A stretch of DNA of 64,000 nt from Amycolatopsis iheyensis. GTDB taxonomy: Bacteria; Actinomycetota; Actinomycetes; Mycobacteriales; Pseudonocardiaceae. The position numbers were made by a program, and so were the translations under genes. The notes under the pieces were generated by a model. That model did no database searches, was not told where the DNA came from, and saw only the letters and a list, made by a program, of their open reading frames with translations. The DNA is taken from assembly GCF_024703995.1 (NCBI RefSeq), contig NZ_JAMXQV010000003.1, positions 1 to 64,000 of the forward strand. Direction: 5' to 3'. Each line of letters opens with the position of its first letter. Positions within the stretch are counted from its first letter, which is position 1. Positions 45,201-55,163 of the stretch are shown in pieces.

Positions 45201-46880
45201 ATGAAGAAGCTTGAAGCACATGAGGTGCCCCTGTCCAAGGTGTTTTCAAGCGACTACGAGTTCGTGATACCGGATTACCAGCGCCCTTACACCTGGGGAC
45301 CCGAGCAGGCCACCCAGTTGCTCGAAGACCTCTACGAGGCGATGGCCCGAGATCCAGGCGACCCGTATTTCCTGGGTTCCGTCGTGTTGGTCAAGGAAAC
45401 TGACAGCCCGCTTTCGCAGGTGATCGACGGGCAGCAACGGTTGACGACGCTGACGATCTTGTTGTCGGTGCTCAGAGAGCTTTCCACACGCCCGGAAGAT
45501 GCCGCCAACCTCGACAAGCTGATCTGGGAACCAGGCGACACGATCCAAGAGCTCGCGTCCCGGCCACGGGTGCGGCTTCGCCCGCGAGACGAGGACTTCT
45601 TCCGCAAGTACGTTCAGGACCGGGGCGGGCTCGAGGTGCTCGAGGCCGGCGCCGCCCCGGAGAACGACGCGCAAGAGCGCATCGCCGCCAACGTGACCGT
45701 GTTGCGCAAGAAGCTCGCCGAACGGTCGGCGGCCGAGCGGCTGGCACTGGCCAAGACCATCGTGCAGCGGACGTTCCTCGTCGTCGTGAGCACCTTGGAC
45801 CTCACCAGCGCCTACCGGATCTTCTCGGTCATGAATTCCCGTGGTGTGGAGTTGTCGCCCGCGGACATCTTCAAGTCGAAGGTCATCGGTGCGCTGCCGG
45901 ATGACCTGAAGGAGAAGTACGCTGGCAAGTGGGAAGACCTGGAGGCCGACCTCGGGAGAGAAGGGTTCTCCGATCTCTTCTCGCACATCCGGATGGTCTA
46001 CATGAAGGTCCGGGCTCGCGAACAGTTGTTGCTGGAGTTCGAGAGTCACGTCCTCAGCAGCTTCCTGCCCGCCCACGCGGCCGACTTCGTGGACGAGGTG
46101 CTGGAGCCGTACGGACGGGCGTACCGTGACATCGTCACTTGCGACTACCAGCCGGTCACGGACGCGACGGAAATCAATCAGTGGTTGCGCCGCCTGCACC
46201 GCCTCGACAATTTCGATTGGCAGGCCCCGGCGCTCTGGGCTCTCACCCATCACGCGTTCGACCGGGACTGGCTGATCGCGTTCCTGGGCAAGCTCGATCG
46301 GCTGGGCGCCTGGATGCTGGTACGCCGGTACAACACGCATGGTCGTGGGCAGCGGATCGGGCAGCTCCTCCGCGAGCTCGACTCTGGCCAAGGACTCGAC
46401 TCGCCCGCCCTCGAACTGACGGCGGATGAACAGGTGGAGATGATCGACCGGCTCAGCGGCGAGATCTACGCCCAAACCACGGTCCGGAAGTACGTCTTGA
46501 TCAGGCTCAACGAGCTCCTCTCCGACCCGCCTGTCTTCGAGCACCCGCCGAAGATCATCACCGTCGAGCACGTGCTGCCCCAGAACCCGAAACTCGACAG
46601 TGAGTGGCGGCGGCTGTTCACCCCGGAGGAACGGACTCACTGGATACACCGGCTGGCGAACCTTGTCCTGCTCAGCCGCACCAAGAACTCCGAGGCGCAG
46701 AACTACGACTTCGTCATCAAGAAATCCCGGTACTTCACCTCCAGATCAGGCGTGTCGAACTTCGCGCTCACGACGCAGGTCTTGGCCACGGCCGGGTGGA
46801 CGCCCGAGGTGCTGGAGCAGCGCCAGCACGCACTCGTCGGCCTCCTGGCCCAGGCTTGGTCGCTGTCGTACGAGGCCTGA
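45201..46880 (+). CDS. GmrSD-type type IV restriction enzyme (DUF262 + DUF1524)
   Basis: 559 residues in one chain. The N-terminal DUF262 (GmrS-like, ParB/Srx fold NTPase) has IPDYQRPYTW (23-32), VIDGQQRLTTL (75-85) and FSVMNSRGVELSPADIFKSKV. The C-terminal DUF1524 (GmrD-like His-Me nuclease) has TVEHVLPQNP with His457, then LANLVLLSRTKNSEAQNYDF and KK. Such enzymes cut modified (glucosylated/hydroxymethylated) phage DNA; the specificity here is unknown. It stands alone between priA and an exported peptidase-like gene, with no methyltransferase, as expected for type IV. Composition is slightly less GC-rich than its neighbours. Confidence 0.88.
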   Translation: MKKLEAHEVPLSKVFSSDYEFVIPDYQRPYTWGPEQATQLLEDLYEAMARDPGDPYFLGSVVLVKETDSPLSQVIDGQQRLTTLTILLSVLRELSTRPEDAANLDKLIWEPGDTIQELASRPRVRLRPRDEDFFRKYVQDRGGLEVLEAGAAPENDAQERIAANVTVLRKKLAERSAAERLALAKTIVQRTFLVVVSTLDLTSAYRIFSVMNSRGVELSPADIFKSKVIGALPDDLKEKYAGKWEDLEADLGREGFSDLFSHIRMVYMKVRAREQLLLEFESHVLSSFLPAHAADFVDEVLEPYGRAYRDIVTCDYQPVTDATEINQWLRRLHRLDNFDWQAPALWALTHHAFDRDWLIAFLGKLDRLGAWMLVRRYNTHGRGQRIGQLLRELDSGQGLDSPALELTADEQVEMIDRLSGEIYAQTTVRKYVLIRLNELLSDPPVFEHPPKIITVEHVLPQNPKLDSEWRRLFTPEERTHWIHRLANLVLLSRTKNSEAQNYDFVIKKSRYFTSRSGVSNFALTTQVLATAGWTPEVLEQRQHALVGLLAQAWSLSYEA

Positions 46881-46921
46881 CGTGCTCTCGCGCGGCTACC
46901 TCGGGACGAGATGACCCGGAA

Positions 46922-48259
46922 TCAACGGGTGAACACCGTACCGGGCACCGATTCCACTGCCGCGCGCGGCGATTCCGTCGAACGCGGCGCCGCAGCCGGG
47001 CTGGAAACGCTCGCCGCCGCCGATGTCAAACCGAGCACCTGCGTCACGATCGCCTGCCGACGCGCTTCGAACGCCGGGTCCGTCAGGCCGGTCGGCTGGC
47101 CCAGCACCGGCGTGTGCAGGTGCCCGCCCGCCACCGACGTCAGGCCCAGCCCGACCCGGACCCGGTTGCTCCGGAACATCGACTCGTTGGACAGGTAGTT
47201 CCCGCCCCCGCCGGACGCCGCGATCTCGCCGGGCGCCGGGGCGTCCGAACGGCACACCGGCGTCCCCGTGCCCGGGTGCGCCGGATCCGGCCAGACGCAG
47301 AAAGCCTGGTTGAAGTTCACCGGGTAGGCGCCGGTCACCCCGAGCATCCGCGCGTACGGCAGCGTCGTCTCGATGAACTGGACGTCCGGCTGCGGCCAGC
47401 CCGCCGCGGGCGGGACACCGCCGGTGACGGACACGTTGTTGTTGTCCGGGAAGCCGCCTCGCCAGGCGCCCGCCCAGCGTTCGACGTCGAAGCGGCCCGG
47501 GCGGCCCTGGCTGATCGTCATCAGCACGTCCGGCCGGCGCGCGCGGTCGCGCAACGCCGTGCCGTACGCCGATTCCACGATGCCCTCGTCGAAGTAGCCC
47601 CACACCACCGGGAAGCTCACCGCCTGCACCACCGCCGGCCCGGACGGCGTGTCGAGGACGCGCCCGTCCAGCTGCAGCGCCGACGCCCCGGCCGGGTTCG
47701 AGATGGTGATCCCCGGGCCGTCCAGCTGGAACGGATCGAACCCGCTCACCATCAGCCGACGCGTCTTGCCGAGCGGGAACCCGGCGTCGTCGAGGCCGCG
47801 CGAGCCGCGGTCGAACGCCTTCAGCAGCGCGGCCCGGTCCGGTGAGAACGACGGCGTCCACTGCCGGATCGCGCTGCTGAGCTGCAGCCGCGCCCAGTAC
47901 AGCGGCCGGTCGTCGAAGCGGTCGAGCGTCCCGAGATCCGGACGGCGGCCCTGCGCGCGGTCGACCGCCGTGCGCCACAGCCGGTCACCGGCCCGCGTGA
48001 CGACGCGCTCGGCCCGGCGCGGGGTGCGTGCCGCGCAGAGGTCGTGCTTCACCTCGGCGACGAGCGGGTCGAGCCCGGCCAGCCGCACCAGCTCCGGTCC
48101 GACGGCGGGCCCGCCGGCGGGCAGGGTCGCGGTCAGCCGCTGTTCTTCGACGGTCAGCGGCGCGGTCGTGCCGAAGCAGCCGGACGCGGCGGTGGCCGTG
48201 CCGGGAAGGGCGACGAGCGGGACGACGGCGAGCAGGGGGAGCAGGGCGGTCAGGCGCAC
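46922..48259 (-). CDS. Secreted pyroglutamyl-peptidase-like (C15) protein, catalytic Cys replaced
   Basis: 445 residues with a Sec signal peptide (VRLTALLPLLAVVPLVALPGTATA). The C15 fold is recognisable: LMVSGFDPF, ISNPAGASAL, SQGRPGRFDVERWA (Glu region) and GGHLHTPV (His region). Where C15 enzymes read GxYxCN, this reads GNYLSNES, i.e. Ser in place of the nucleophilic Cys. The N-terminal extension of about 150 residues is unlike cytoplasmic PGP-I. GTG 48259 is chosen for GGAGGG 8 bases upstream and the clean signal peptide. It may be inactive or use Ser. Confidence 0.75.
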   Translation of the reverse strand: MRLTALLPLLAVVPLVALPGTATAASGCFGTTAPLTVEEQRLTATLPAGGPAVGPELVRLAGLDPLVAEVKHDLCAARTPRRAERVVTRAGDRLWRTAVDRAQGRRPDLGTLDRFDDRPLYWARLQLSSAIRQWTPSFSPDRAALLKAFDRGSRGLDDAGFPLGKTRRLMVSGFDPFQLDGPGITISNPAGASALQLDGRVLDTPSGPAVVQAVSFPVVWGYFDEGIVESAYGTALRDRARRPDVLMTISQGRPGRFDVERWAGAWRGGFPDNNNVSVTGGVPPAAGWPQPDVQFIETTLPYARMLGVTGAYPVNFNQAFCVWPDPAHPGTGTPVCRSDAPAPGEIAASGGGGNYLSNESMFRSNRVRVGLGLTSVAGGHLHTPVLGQPTGLTDPAFEARRQAIVTQVLGLTSAAASVSSPAAAPRSTESPRAAVESVPGTVFTR

Positions 48260-48339
48260 GGGTTTCCCTCCACGGCGTGGGTGACGCGGCCGAGTCTTCC
48301 GCCGACCGCGCCACCCGCGTAACCCGCGTAAGTCGGGGA

Positions 48340-49155
48340 TCAGCCGGTCGCGAGGACCTTCAGGCGCGAGATGTCCGCGCTGAACTGGTCCTGGTCGATC
48401 GGCGAGGAGCTGTACTGCCAGAACGTGTAGAAGCCCCAGTGGTACGGCAGCGTGCCGGCCGACGACGCGTAGCGCGCCACCCACAGCGGGTTCGTCGAGC
48501 TGAAGTCACCCGTGTTGCCCGTGCACTGGCTCCACCAGCTCGTCGCCGTGTAGATCACCGGCCAGCGGGTCGTCTTCGCGTGGTACTCGTCGCTGAACGC
48601 CTTGATCCACGCCACCATCTGCGCCGGCGTCTTGCCGTAGCAGGCGTTGTTCGGGCCCCACTCGATGTCCAGCGTGCCCGGCAGCGTCTTGCCGTCCTTC
48701 GACCAGCCGCCGCCGTGGGCGACGAAGTAGTCCGCCTGGGCCGCGCCGCCCGAGGTGTCCGGGCGGCCGTAGTGGTACGCGCCGCGGATCATGCCGACGT
48801 TGTACGAACCCGTGTACTGCTGGCTGAAATAGGCGTTCTGGTAGCCGGTGCCCTCGGTCGCCTTGACGTAGGCGAACTTCTTGCCCGCGCTCCAGTACGA
48901 CGCCCAGTTGACGTTGCCCTGGTAGGAGCTGACGTCGATGCCGGGGACGCTCGCGTCCACCGACGCCGGCGCGAGCCCGGCCGGCGCGACCCCGTCGTGG
49001 GCGCGGATGGACGCCCCCATCTCGTGGTTGTTCGAGGCGTCCTGCTGGGGGAGCGGTGGCGACGCCTCGGCGCCGGTGGCGGTCACGACCAGCAGGGCGG
49101 TCGAGACCGCGAGTGCGGCGCCGAGCAGGCGGCGCCACTGTCGTGGTGCAGTCAT
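48340..49155 (-). CDS. Secreted GH25 muramidase (lysozyme M1-like)
   Basis: 271 residues with a signal peptide (about 1-30). The GH25 domain hydrolyses the MurNAc-GlcNAc bond of peptidoglycan. GIDVSSYQGNVNW carries the first Asp, TLDIEWG the Asp/Glu pair (proton donor Glu), and the C-terminal strand reads FWQYSSSPIDQDQFSAD. There is no separate wall-binding module. ATG 49155 is preferred over a 20-codon extension lacking signal features. Confidence 0.92.
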   Translation of the reverse strand: MTAPRQWRRLLGAALAVSTALLVVTATGAEASPPLPQQDASNNHEMGASIRAHDGVAPAGLAPASVDASVPGIDVSSYQGNVNWASYWSAGKKFAYVKATEGTGYQNAYFSQQYTGSYNVGMIRGAYHYGRPDTSGGAAQADYFVAHGGGWSKDGKTLPGTLDIEWGPNNACYGKTPAQMVAWIKAFSDEYHAKTTRWPVIYTATSWWSQCTGNTGDFSSTNPLWVARYASSAGTLPYHWGFYTFWQYSSSPIDQDQFSADISRLKVLATG

Positions 49156-49363
49156 CTTCGGTTGTTTCCTTCCGGTTGCCCTCGCGATGTGCGCGGTGTG
49201 CAGGCCGCGCCGCATGATTCTGTTACGTCGAGTACGGCAACGTCACTGCTCCATGTGATTTAATTTCAGCTACCCCTGAACCTGGTTAATCATTGACAAA
49301 GCGGGCGAACCGGAACCCATTGGCGTCTTGAAGCGGCCTGGTCGGAGGGGCAGACTCGCCCGC

Positions 49364-51163
49364 ATGCCGTCGCACAGATGCCGCCGCACCCTCGCCATCG
49401 CCGCCACCGCCGCGCTCGTCACCACCGTCGCGGCCGGACCCGCCACCGCCGCCACACCCACGCCCAAGTCGCCGGTCGCCGTCGGGTTCGGGGGCGCCGT
49501 GGCCAGCATCGACGCCGACGCCACCGCGATCGGCACCAAGGTCCTGCGCGACGGCGGCAACGCCGTCGACGCGGCCGTGGCGGTCGCCGCGGCGCTCGGC
49601 GTCACCGACCCGTTCTCCGCCGGCGTCGGCGGCGGCGGGTTCTTCGTCTACTACGACGCGAGGACCCACCGCGTGCACACCCTCGACGGCCGCGAGACGG
49701 CGCCGAAGGCCGCCGACGCGAACCTCTTCGTCGAAAACGGCAAGCCGCTGGCGTTCAACGACGCCGTCACGAGCGGGCTCAGCGTCGGCGTCCCGGGCAC
49801 GCCCGCGACGTGGTCCGAGGCCCTGCGCAAGTGGGGGACGCGCTCGCTGGCGAAGTCCCTCAAGCCCGCGGAAGACCTGGCGCGCAAGGGGTTCGTCGTC
49901 GACTCGACGTTCCAGACGCAGATCGCGAACAACGCCGCGCGCTTCGCCGCGTTCCCGTCGACGCGGTCGCTGTACCTGCCGAACGGCGCGCCGCCGTCGC
50001 CCGGGACGGTCTTCCGCAACCCCGACCTCGCCGCGACGTACGCGCAGCTCGAACGCCACGGCGTCGACGCGCTGTACCGGGGCCCGATCGGCGCCGACAT
50101 CGCGAAGACGGTCCAGCAGCCGCCGAAGGACCCGGCTTCGACGCTCAACGTGCGGCCCGGCAAGCTCGGCACCTCGGACCTGGCCGCCTACCGCGCGATC
50201 GAGCGCGACCCGACCCACGCGCGGTACGAGGGCCTCGACGTCTACGGCATGCCGGCGCCGTCGTCGGGCGGGCTGACGGTCGGTGAGGCGCTCAACATCC
50301 TCGAGAACTTCGACCTGAAGCACGCGAGCCAGGCCGACTACCTGCAGTACTTCCTGGAGTCGACGCGGTTCGCCTTCGCCGACCGCAACCGCTGGATCGG
50401 CGACCCGACGGTGATCGACGTGCCAGCTCGCGAGCTGCTGAGCCAGCGCTTCGCCGACTCGCGGGCGTGCCTGATCTCGAAGGACAAGGCCGCGACCAGC
50501 CCGGTCGCCCCGGCTGACCCGCGCCACCCGGCGCCGTGCGCGGCGGGCACGACGGCCGCTCCGACGCCGTACGAGGGCGAGAACACCACGCACCTGACGG
50601 TGGCCGACAAGTGGGGCAACGTCGTCGCCTACACGCTGACGATCGAGCAGGAAGGCGGCAGCGGCATCGTCGTGCCGGGCCGCGGGTTCCTGCTCAACAA
50701 CGAGCTGACCGACTTCTCGTTCACGCCGGTGACGCCGGGCGTGCCCGACCCGAACCTGCCGGGCCCCGGCAAGCGCCCGCGCTCGTCGATGGCGCCGACG
50801 ATCGTGCTGGACCACGGCCGCCCGTTCTTCGCGACGGGCTCCCCGGGCGGCGCGTCGATCATCACGACGGTGCTGCAGGTCCTGCTGGGCCGGATCGACC
50901 GCGGGCTGTCGCTGGAGAACGCGATCGCGGCGCCGCGGGCGTCCCAGCGGAACTCGGCGGCGGCGCAGGTGGAGCAGGAGTTCCTGGACCAGCCGGAGAC
51001 GGCGACGCTGAAGGCCCGCGGCCAGGGCTTCTCGACCGCGCCGGCGGAGATCGGCGCGGCGACGGGAGTGGAGCGCCTGCGCGACGGCCGCTGGCTGGCG
51101 GCGGCCGAACCGGTCCGGCGTGGTCAGGGCGCGGCGCAGGTGGTGTGGCCGGTCCACTGGTAG
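49364..51163 (+). CDS. ggt: Gamma-glutamyltransferase, secreted
   Basis: 599 residues with a signal peptide ending near ATA (about 32). GGT transfers or hydrolyses gamma-glutamyl groups of glutathione-like peptides after autoprocessing. The nucleophile Thr is the first Thr of NTTHLTVAD (codon 50585-50587), where the precursor splits into large and small chains. The large chain shows GGNAVDAAVA and FSAGVGGGGFF; the small chain shows GSPGGASI. ATG 49364 is chosen; a TTG 12 codons earlier is possible. It converges on an acetyltransferase pseudogene across a multi-palindrome. Confidence 0.93.
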   Translation: MPSHRCRRTLAIAATAALVTTVAAGPATAATPTPKSPVAVGFGGAVASIDADATAIGTKVLRDGGNAVDAAVAVAAALGVTDPFSAGVGGGGFFVYYDARTHRVHTLDGRETAPKAADANLFVENGKPLAFNDAVTSGLSVGVPGTPATWSEALRKWGTRSLAKSLKPAEDLARKGFVVDSTFQTQIANNAARFAAFPSTRSLYLPNGAPPSPGTVFRNPDLAATYAQLERHGVDALYRGPIGADIAKTVQQPPKDPASTLNVRPGKLGTSDLAAYRAIERDPTHARYEGLDVYGMPAPSSGGLTVGEALNILENFDLKHASQADYLQYFLESTRFAFADRNRWIGDPTVIDVPARELLSQRFADSRACLISKDKAATSPVAPADPRHPAPCAAGTTAAPTPYEGENTTHLTVADKWGNVVAYTLTIEQEGGSGIVVPGRGFLLNNELTDFSFTPVTPGVPDPNLPGPGKRPRSSMAPTIVLDHGRPFFATGSPGGASIITTVLQVLLGRIDRGLSLENAIAAPRASQRNSAAAQVEQEFLDQPETATLKARGQGFSTAPAEIGAATGVERLRDGRWLAAAEPVRRGQGAAQVVWPVHW

Positions 51164-51173
51164 GCACGGGCTT

Positions 51174-51264
51174 CAAGCGCCCCAATGTGGCCTTCGGTGC
51201 GTCTGACGCACCGAAGGCCACATTGGGTGCGTCAGACGCAACCAAGGCCACATTGGGGCGCTTG
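51174..51264. terminator. Nested palindromic terminator between convergent genes
   Basis: The outer arms 51174-51194 and 51244-51264 are 21-bp perfect complements. Inside, 51181-51203 and 51205-51227 form a 23-bp perfect palindrome around a single base. The same block CCAATGTGGCCTT therefore occurs three times (one inverted) and can fold in two mutually exclusive ways. Confidence 0.82.
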
Positions 51265-51266
51265 GG

Positions 51267-52068
51267 TCAGGCCTCCAGTGCCCAGCGGATGTAACGCGTC
51301 TTGGGCGCGAACCCGGCCTTCTCGAACACCCCGGGAGCCCCGGACGGGCTCGCCGAGTCCACGACCAGGCTCGCCCGGTCGTACCCCTGCTCCGCCGCGG
51401 CCCGCAGCGCGTGCGCCAGCAGCGCCCCGGCCACCCCGCGCCGCCGGTGCCCGGGCAGCGTCCCGACGATCATGAAGTGCGCGTCGCGAACTCCGGTGGC
51501 CTCGGTGTCGGCGTCCCAGGACATCGTCACCAGCAGGCCCGCCGGCGCCCCGTCCGCGTCGCGGGACAGGAAGCTGACCTCCGGCCGGAACGTCTGGTTG
51601 ACGATCTTGTTCCGCCACTGGTCCGCGGGCATCGGCGCCGCGCCCCAGCAGTCCTCGAACGCCGCGTTGCGGACGCGCCGGAAGTCTTCGTCGGTCCGCT
51701 CCGACCATGGCTCGATCCGCGCGGCCACGAACGGAACGTTCCCGAGCGGGTGCTCCATGCGGTGGAAGTACCGGACGGGCGCGAAGCCCCGGGACGCCAT
51801 CAGCTCGGCCAGGCCGGCGATGTGCCCGGGCCGGTGGACGTCGACCACGAGCTTCGCGCTCGGGTGGTGGTGGGCGTGCAGCACCTTCGCCGCGGCCACC
51901 CCAGCGTCGACGAGCCGGGTGCCGAGCCCGCGGCGGCGGTGGGCCGGGTGGACCCCGCCGTCGAGGAAGACGCGGTTCAGCTCGTTGGCGAACGACCCGG
52001 ATCGGCTCGAGATAGCCGATCATCGGGCCGCGTTCGGCGCGGGCAAAGCCGAGGTGGGGCAGATCCAC
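51267..52068 (-). pseudogene. Double-GNAT acetyltransferase, frameshifted and 5'-truncated
   Basis: From 51899 down, the intact frame (GTG start) encodes 210 residues containing a complete C-terminal GNAT with HFMIVGTLPGHRRRGVAGALL. The same frame reads on upstream through LNRVFLDGGVHPAHRRRG and LGTRLVDAGV, a second acetyl-CoA loop, until a TGA at 52020-52022. The neighbouring frame continues with VDLPHLGFARAERG and PMIGYLEP, so one indel near 51996-52008 breaks the gene. The expected first 60-70 residues of the N-terminal GNAT are not found upstream. A sequencing error would restore only part of it. The 250 bases between here and fmt show no gene. Confidence 0.6.
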
Positions 52069-52318
52069 GCCTCGCAACCCTGCGGCCGGCCTCGCCCCAA
52101 CGCGGCCCCCACCCTCTCTGGGGGGCGTCCCCAGTCCAGCGTATCGGGGGTGGCTGACGAAAAGCCGGGAATCAGCCCGGTCAGGGCGTGGTTTCCACAT
52201 CACGGTGAGGCTGTGGACAACCATGCCTGAGCTGGGCGCGCCCCGGCCAACGGGGCCTTCTAGACTCGGGCCCGATGTTCCAGCCACCTGAAACCCCGCT
52301 CCCGCCGGGGGCAGTCCG

Positions 52319-53245
52319 ATGAAGCTCGTCTTCGCCGGCACCCCCGAGCCGGCCGTTCCCGCGCTGCGCGCCCTGCTCGACTCCGGCCGCCACGAGGTCG
52401 TCGCCGTCGTCACCCGGCCCGACGCCCAGGCCGGCCGCGGCCGCCGCGTCGTCCGCTCGCCGGTCGGCGCGCTCGCCGACTCCCACGGCATCGAGGTCCT
52501 GACACCGGCGCGTGCCGGTGACCCGGCCTTCCTCGCGCGCCTCACCGAGCTCGCGCCGGACGCCTGCCCCGTCGTCGCCTACGGCGCGCTGCTGCCGCAG
52601 GCCGCCCTCGACATCCCGCGCCTCGGCTGGGTGAACCTGCACTTCTCGCTGCTGCCCGCGTGGCGCGGCGCGGCGCCGGTGCAGGCCGCGATCCGCGCCG
52701 GCGACGAGATCACCGGCGCGTCGACGTTCCGGATCGTCAAGGAGCTCGACGCGGGCCCGGTGTTCGGCGTCGTCACCGAGACGATCGGGGCCACCGACAC
52801 CGCCGGCGGCCTGCTCGGGCGGCTCGCCGAGTCCGGGGCCAAGCTGCTGCTGTCCACCATGGACGGTCTGGCCGACGGCAGCCTCGTCGCGCGCGAACAG
52901 CCCGCCGAGGGGCTGAGCTACGCGCCGAAGGTGACGGTCGAGGACGCGCGCGTGTCCTTCGCCGACCCGGCGGCGGCGGTCGACCGGCAGATCCGGTCGG
53001 TCAGCCCCGACCCGGGCGCGTGGGCGGAGTTCCGCGGGGAACGGCTGAAGCTCGGCCCGGTCACGGTGCTCGACGAACCCGGCCCGCCGCCGGGCGAGAT
53101 CGTGGTCGAACGCAAGCGGGTGCTGGTCGGGACGGCGACGAAGCCGTTGCGGCTCGGCGAGGTCCAGGCACCCGGCAAGAAACGGATGGCGGCCACCGAC
53201 TGGGCTCGCGGATCACGGATCGAGCAGGGAGAACGCCTCCGGTGA
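52319..53245 (+). CDS. fmt: Methionyl-tRNA formyltransferase
   Basis: 308 residues. It formylates initiator Met-tRNA using 10-formyl-THF. The N-terminus [13 protein letters not shown], the tRNA-contact region [11 protein letters not shown] and the catalytic [20 protein letters not shown] (with Asn-His) are all present, then the OB-like C-terminal domain. A possible -10 (TAGACT, 52261-52266) precedes a leader of about 45 bases. rsmB overlaps its stop (GTGA). Confidence 0.96.
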   Translation: MKLVFAGTPEPAVPALRALLDSGRHEVVAVVTRPDAQAGRGRRVVRSPVGALADSHGIEVLTPARAGDPAFLARLTELAPDACPVVAYGALLPQAALDIPRLGWVNLHFSLLPAWRGAAPVQAAIRAGDEITGASTFRIVKELDAGPVFGVVTETIGATDTAGGLLGRLAESGAKLLLSTMDGLADGSLVAREQPAEGLSYAPKVTVEDARVSFADPAAAVDRQIRSVSPDPGAWAEFRGERLKLGPVTVLDEPGPPPGEIVVERKRVLVGTATKPLRLGEVQAPGKKRMAATDWARGSRIEQGERLR

Positions 53246-54666
53246 ACGACCACAGGGAACGACGCCCGTCCCGGCCGCAGCGCGGCCGCCCGGCCCCGCG
53301 CAAGGAGGGCCCGCGCCGCCCGCCGGAGGTGGACCCGGCCCGGCAGGCCGCGTTCGACGTCCTGGCGGCCGTGCGCACGAAGGACGCCTACGCGAACCTC
53401 GTCCTGCCGGACCTGCTGCGCGAGCGCCGGATCACCGGCCGCGACGCGGCGCTGGCCACCGAGCTCACGTACGGCACGTCACGCGCGCAGGGCCTGCTCG
53501 ACGCGATCATCGAGTCGTGCGCCGAGCGGCCACTGTCCAAGACGGACCCCGCGGTGCTCGACGCGCTGCGCGTCGGCGTCTACCAGCTGCTGCGCACGCG
53601 CATCCCGGAGCATGCCGCCGTGACGTCCACTGTGGACCTCGTGCGGGCCGAAGCCGGCTCGTGGGCCACGGGTTTCGCGAACGCGATCATGCGCAAGGTG
53701 TCCGAAAAGGACGAAGCGGCCTGGCTCGACGAGCTGGCCCCGGACGACGCCGCCGACCCGATCGGCGCGTACGCGCTGCGCACCGCGCACCCGCGCTGGA
53801 TCGCCCGTTCGTTCGCCGAAGCGCTGGGGGACAAGGGCGCCGGGCTCAAGGCGGCCCTGGAGGCCGACGACGCGCGGCCCGAGGTGCACCTGGTCGCCCG
53901 CCCGGGCGAGATCAGCGCCGACGAGCTGGCCGCGATCACCGGCGGCGACCCGGCGCCGTACTCGCCCTACGGCGTCCGGCTGCCCGCGGGCGCCGGCGAC
54001 CCGGCCGACGTCGAGCCGGTCCGCGAGCGGCTGGCCGCGGTGCAGGACGAGGGCAGCCAGCTCTGCGCGATCGCCGCGACGAAGGTGCCCGTCGAGGGCA
54101 CGGACGAGCGCTGGCTCGACCTCTGCGCCGGACCCGGCGGCAAGGCCGCGCTGCTCGGCGCGCTGGCCGCGCTCAGCGGGGCGACCGTGGACGCCGTCGA
54201 GAAGGCGCCGCACCGCGCGAACCTCGTCGAGAAGGCCACCGGCGGCCTGCCCGTGAAGGTGCACGTGGCCGACGGCCGGGAAAGCGGCCTGGAGCCGGGC
54301 TACGACCGGATCCTCGTCGACGCGCCGTGCAGCGGGCTCGGCGCACTGCGGCGACGGCCGGAGGCGCGCTGGCGCCGTCAGCCGTCCGACGTCGCGGACC
54401 TGACGAAGCTGCAGGGCGAGCTGCTCACCGCGGCTTACGCGCTGCTGCGGCCGGGCGGCGCGCTCACCTACGTCGTCTGCTCGCCGCACCTGGCCGAGAC
54501 CGAGGGCGTCTTCGGCGAGACGGCGCGGCGGCTGAAGGCGGAGGTGCTGGACGCGCGCGAGCTGTTCCCGGGCGTGCCGGAGCTCGGCGACGGGCCGTAC
54601 GTGCAGCTGTGGCCGCACCGCCACGGCACGGACGCGATGTTCTGCGCCGTGCTGCGCAAACCGTGA
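53242..54666 (+). CDS. rsmB: 16S rRNA m5C967 methyltransferase (RsmB/Fmu)
   Basis: 474 residues. An N-terminal NusB-like RNA-binding domain (about 35-165, [12 protein letters not shown].. LRVGVYQLL) precedes a SAM methyltransferase with [16 protein letters not shown], the catalytic [18 protein letters not shown] and a second Cys in YVVCSPH. It methylates C967 of 16S rRNA (E. coli numbering). A basic, Pro-rich N-terminal tail of about 30 residues is added. GTG overlapping fmt; the next gene overlaps its stop. Confidence 0.93.
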   Translation: MNDHRERRPSRPQRGRPAPRKEGPRRPPEVDPARQAAFDVLAAVRTKDAYANLVLPDLLRERRITGRDAALATELTYGTSRAQGLLDAIIESCAERPLSKTDPAVLDALRVGVYQLLRTRIPEHAAVTSTVDLVRAEAGSWATGFANAIMRKVSEKDEAAWLDELAPDDAADPIGAYALRTAHPRWIARSFAEALGDKGAGLKAALEADDARPEVHLVARPGEISADELAAITGGDPAPYSPYGVRLPAGAGDPADVEPVRERLAAVQDEGSQLCAIAATKVPVEGTDERWLDLCAGPGGKAALLGALAALSGATVDAVEKAPHRANLVEKATGGLPVKVHVADGRESGLEPGYDRILVDAPCSGLGALRRRPEARWRRQPSDVADLTKLQGELLTAAYALLRPGGALTYVVCSPHLAETEGVFGETARRLKAEVLDARELFPGVPELGDGPYVQLWPHRHGTDAMFCAVLRKP

Positions 54667-55163
54667 CGGACCTCGGGCTGATCGCCAGCTCGTGCGGCGG
54701 ACTGGACGTCCGGTTCGCCGCCGAGCTGGCGCACCCCGCCGCCGAGCGCGGCTGGCGCCCGGCGATCACGCTGACGCCGACGGCGCGCCGGTGGCTGGAG
54801 TCGACGGGCGGTCTCGCCGAAGTGGCGGCGTGCACGGACCTGCCGGTCCGCAGCGTGTCCCGGCTGCCGGGCGAGCCCCGGCCGCACCCGGACCCGGCGG
54901 TGTTCCTCTTCGCACCGGCGTCGGCGAACTCGGTGGCGAAGCTGGCGCTGGGCATCGCGGACAACCAGGCACTGACGGTGCTCGGCGACGTGCTCGGCGC
55001 GCCGGGGATCACGATCGTGGTGGCGTACCAGATCCAGGACACGCGGGTGCACCACCCGGCGTGGCAGCGCCACCTCGACACGCTCGCGGGCGCCGGGGTG
55101 ACGCTGCACCGGCTGGATTTCCGGCGGTCGTGGACCGAGGTGCTCGACCTGCTGCCGGAGTGA
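54663..55163 (+). CDS. Flavoprotein of the CoaC/LanD-like fold
   Basis: 166 residues. GLIASSCGGLDVRFAAEL at the start and FAPASANSVAKLALGIADN in the middle correspond to the flavin-binding and PASAN-type motifs of the homo-oligomeric FMN-containing decarboxylase family. The true CoaBC is encoded at 40400, so this is a paralogue of unknown substrate. GTG overlaps the rsmB stop. It is not linked to any peptide biosynthesis genes here. Confidence 0.75.
   Translation: MTDLGLIASSCGGLDVRFAAELAHPAAERGWRPAITLTPTARRWLESTGGLAEVAACTDLPVRSVSRLPGEPRPHPDPAVFLFAPASANSVAKLALGIADNQALTVLGDVLGAPGITIVVAYQIQDTRVHHPAWQRHLDTLAGAGVTLHRLDFRRSWTEVLDLLPE

Noticed and set aside
54663..55163. LanD-type decarboxylase of a peptide natural-product cluster
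   Set aside because: No precursor peptide, synthetase or transporter nearby; the gene is coupled to rsmB.
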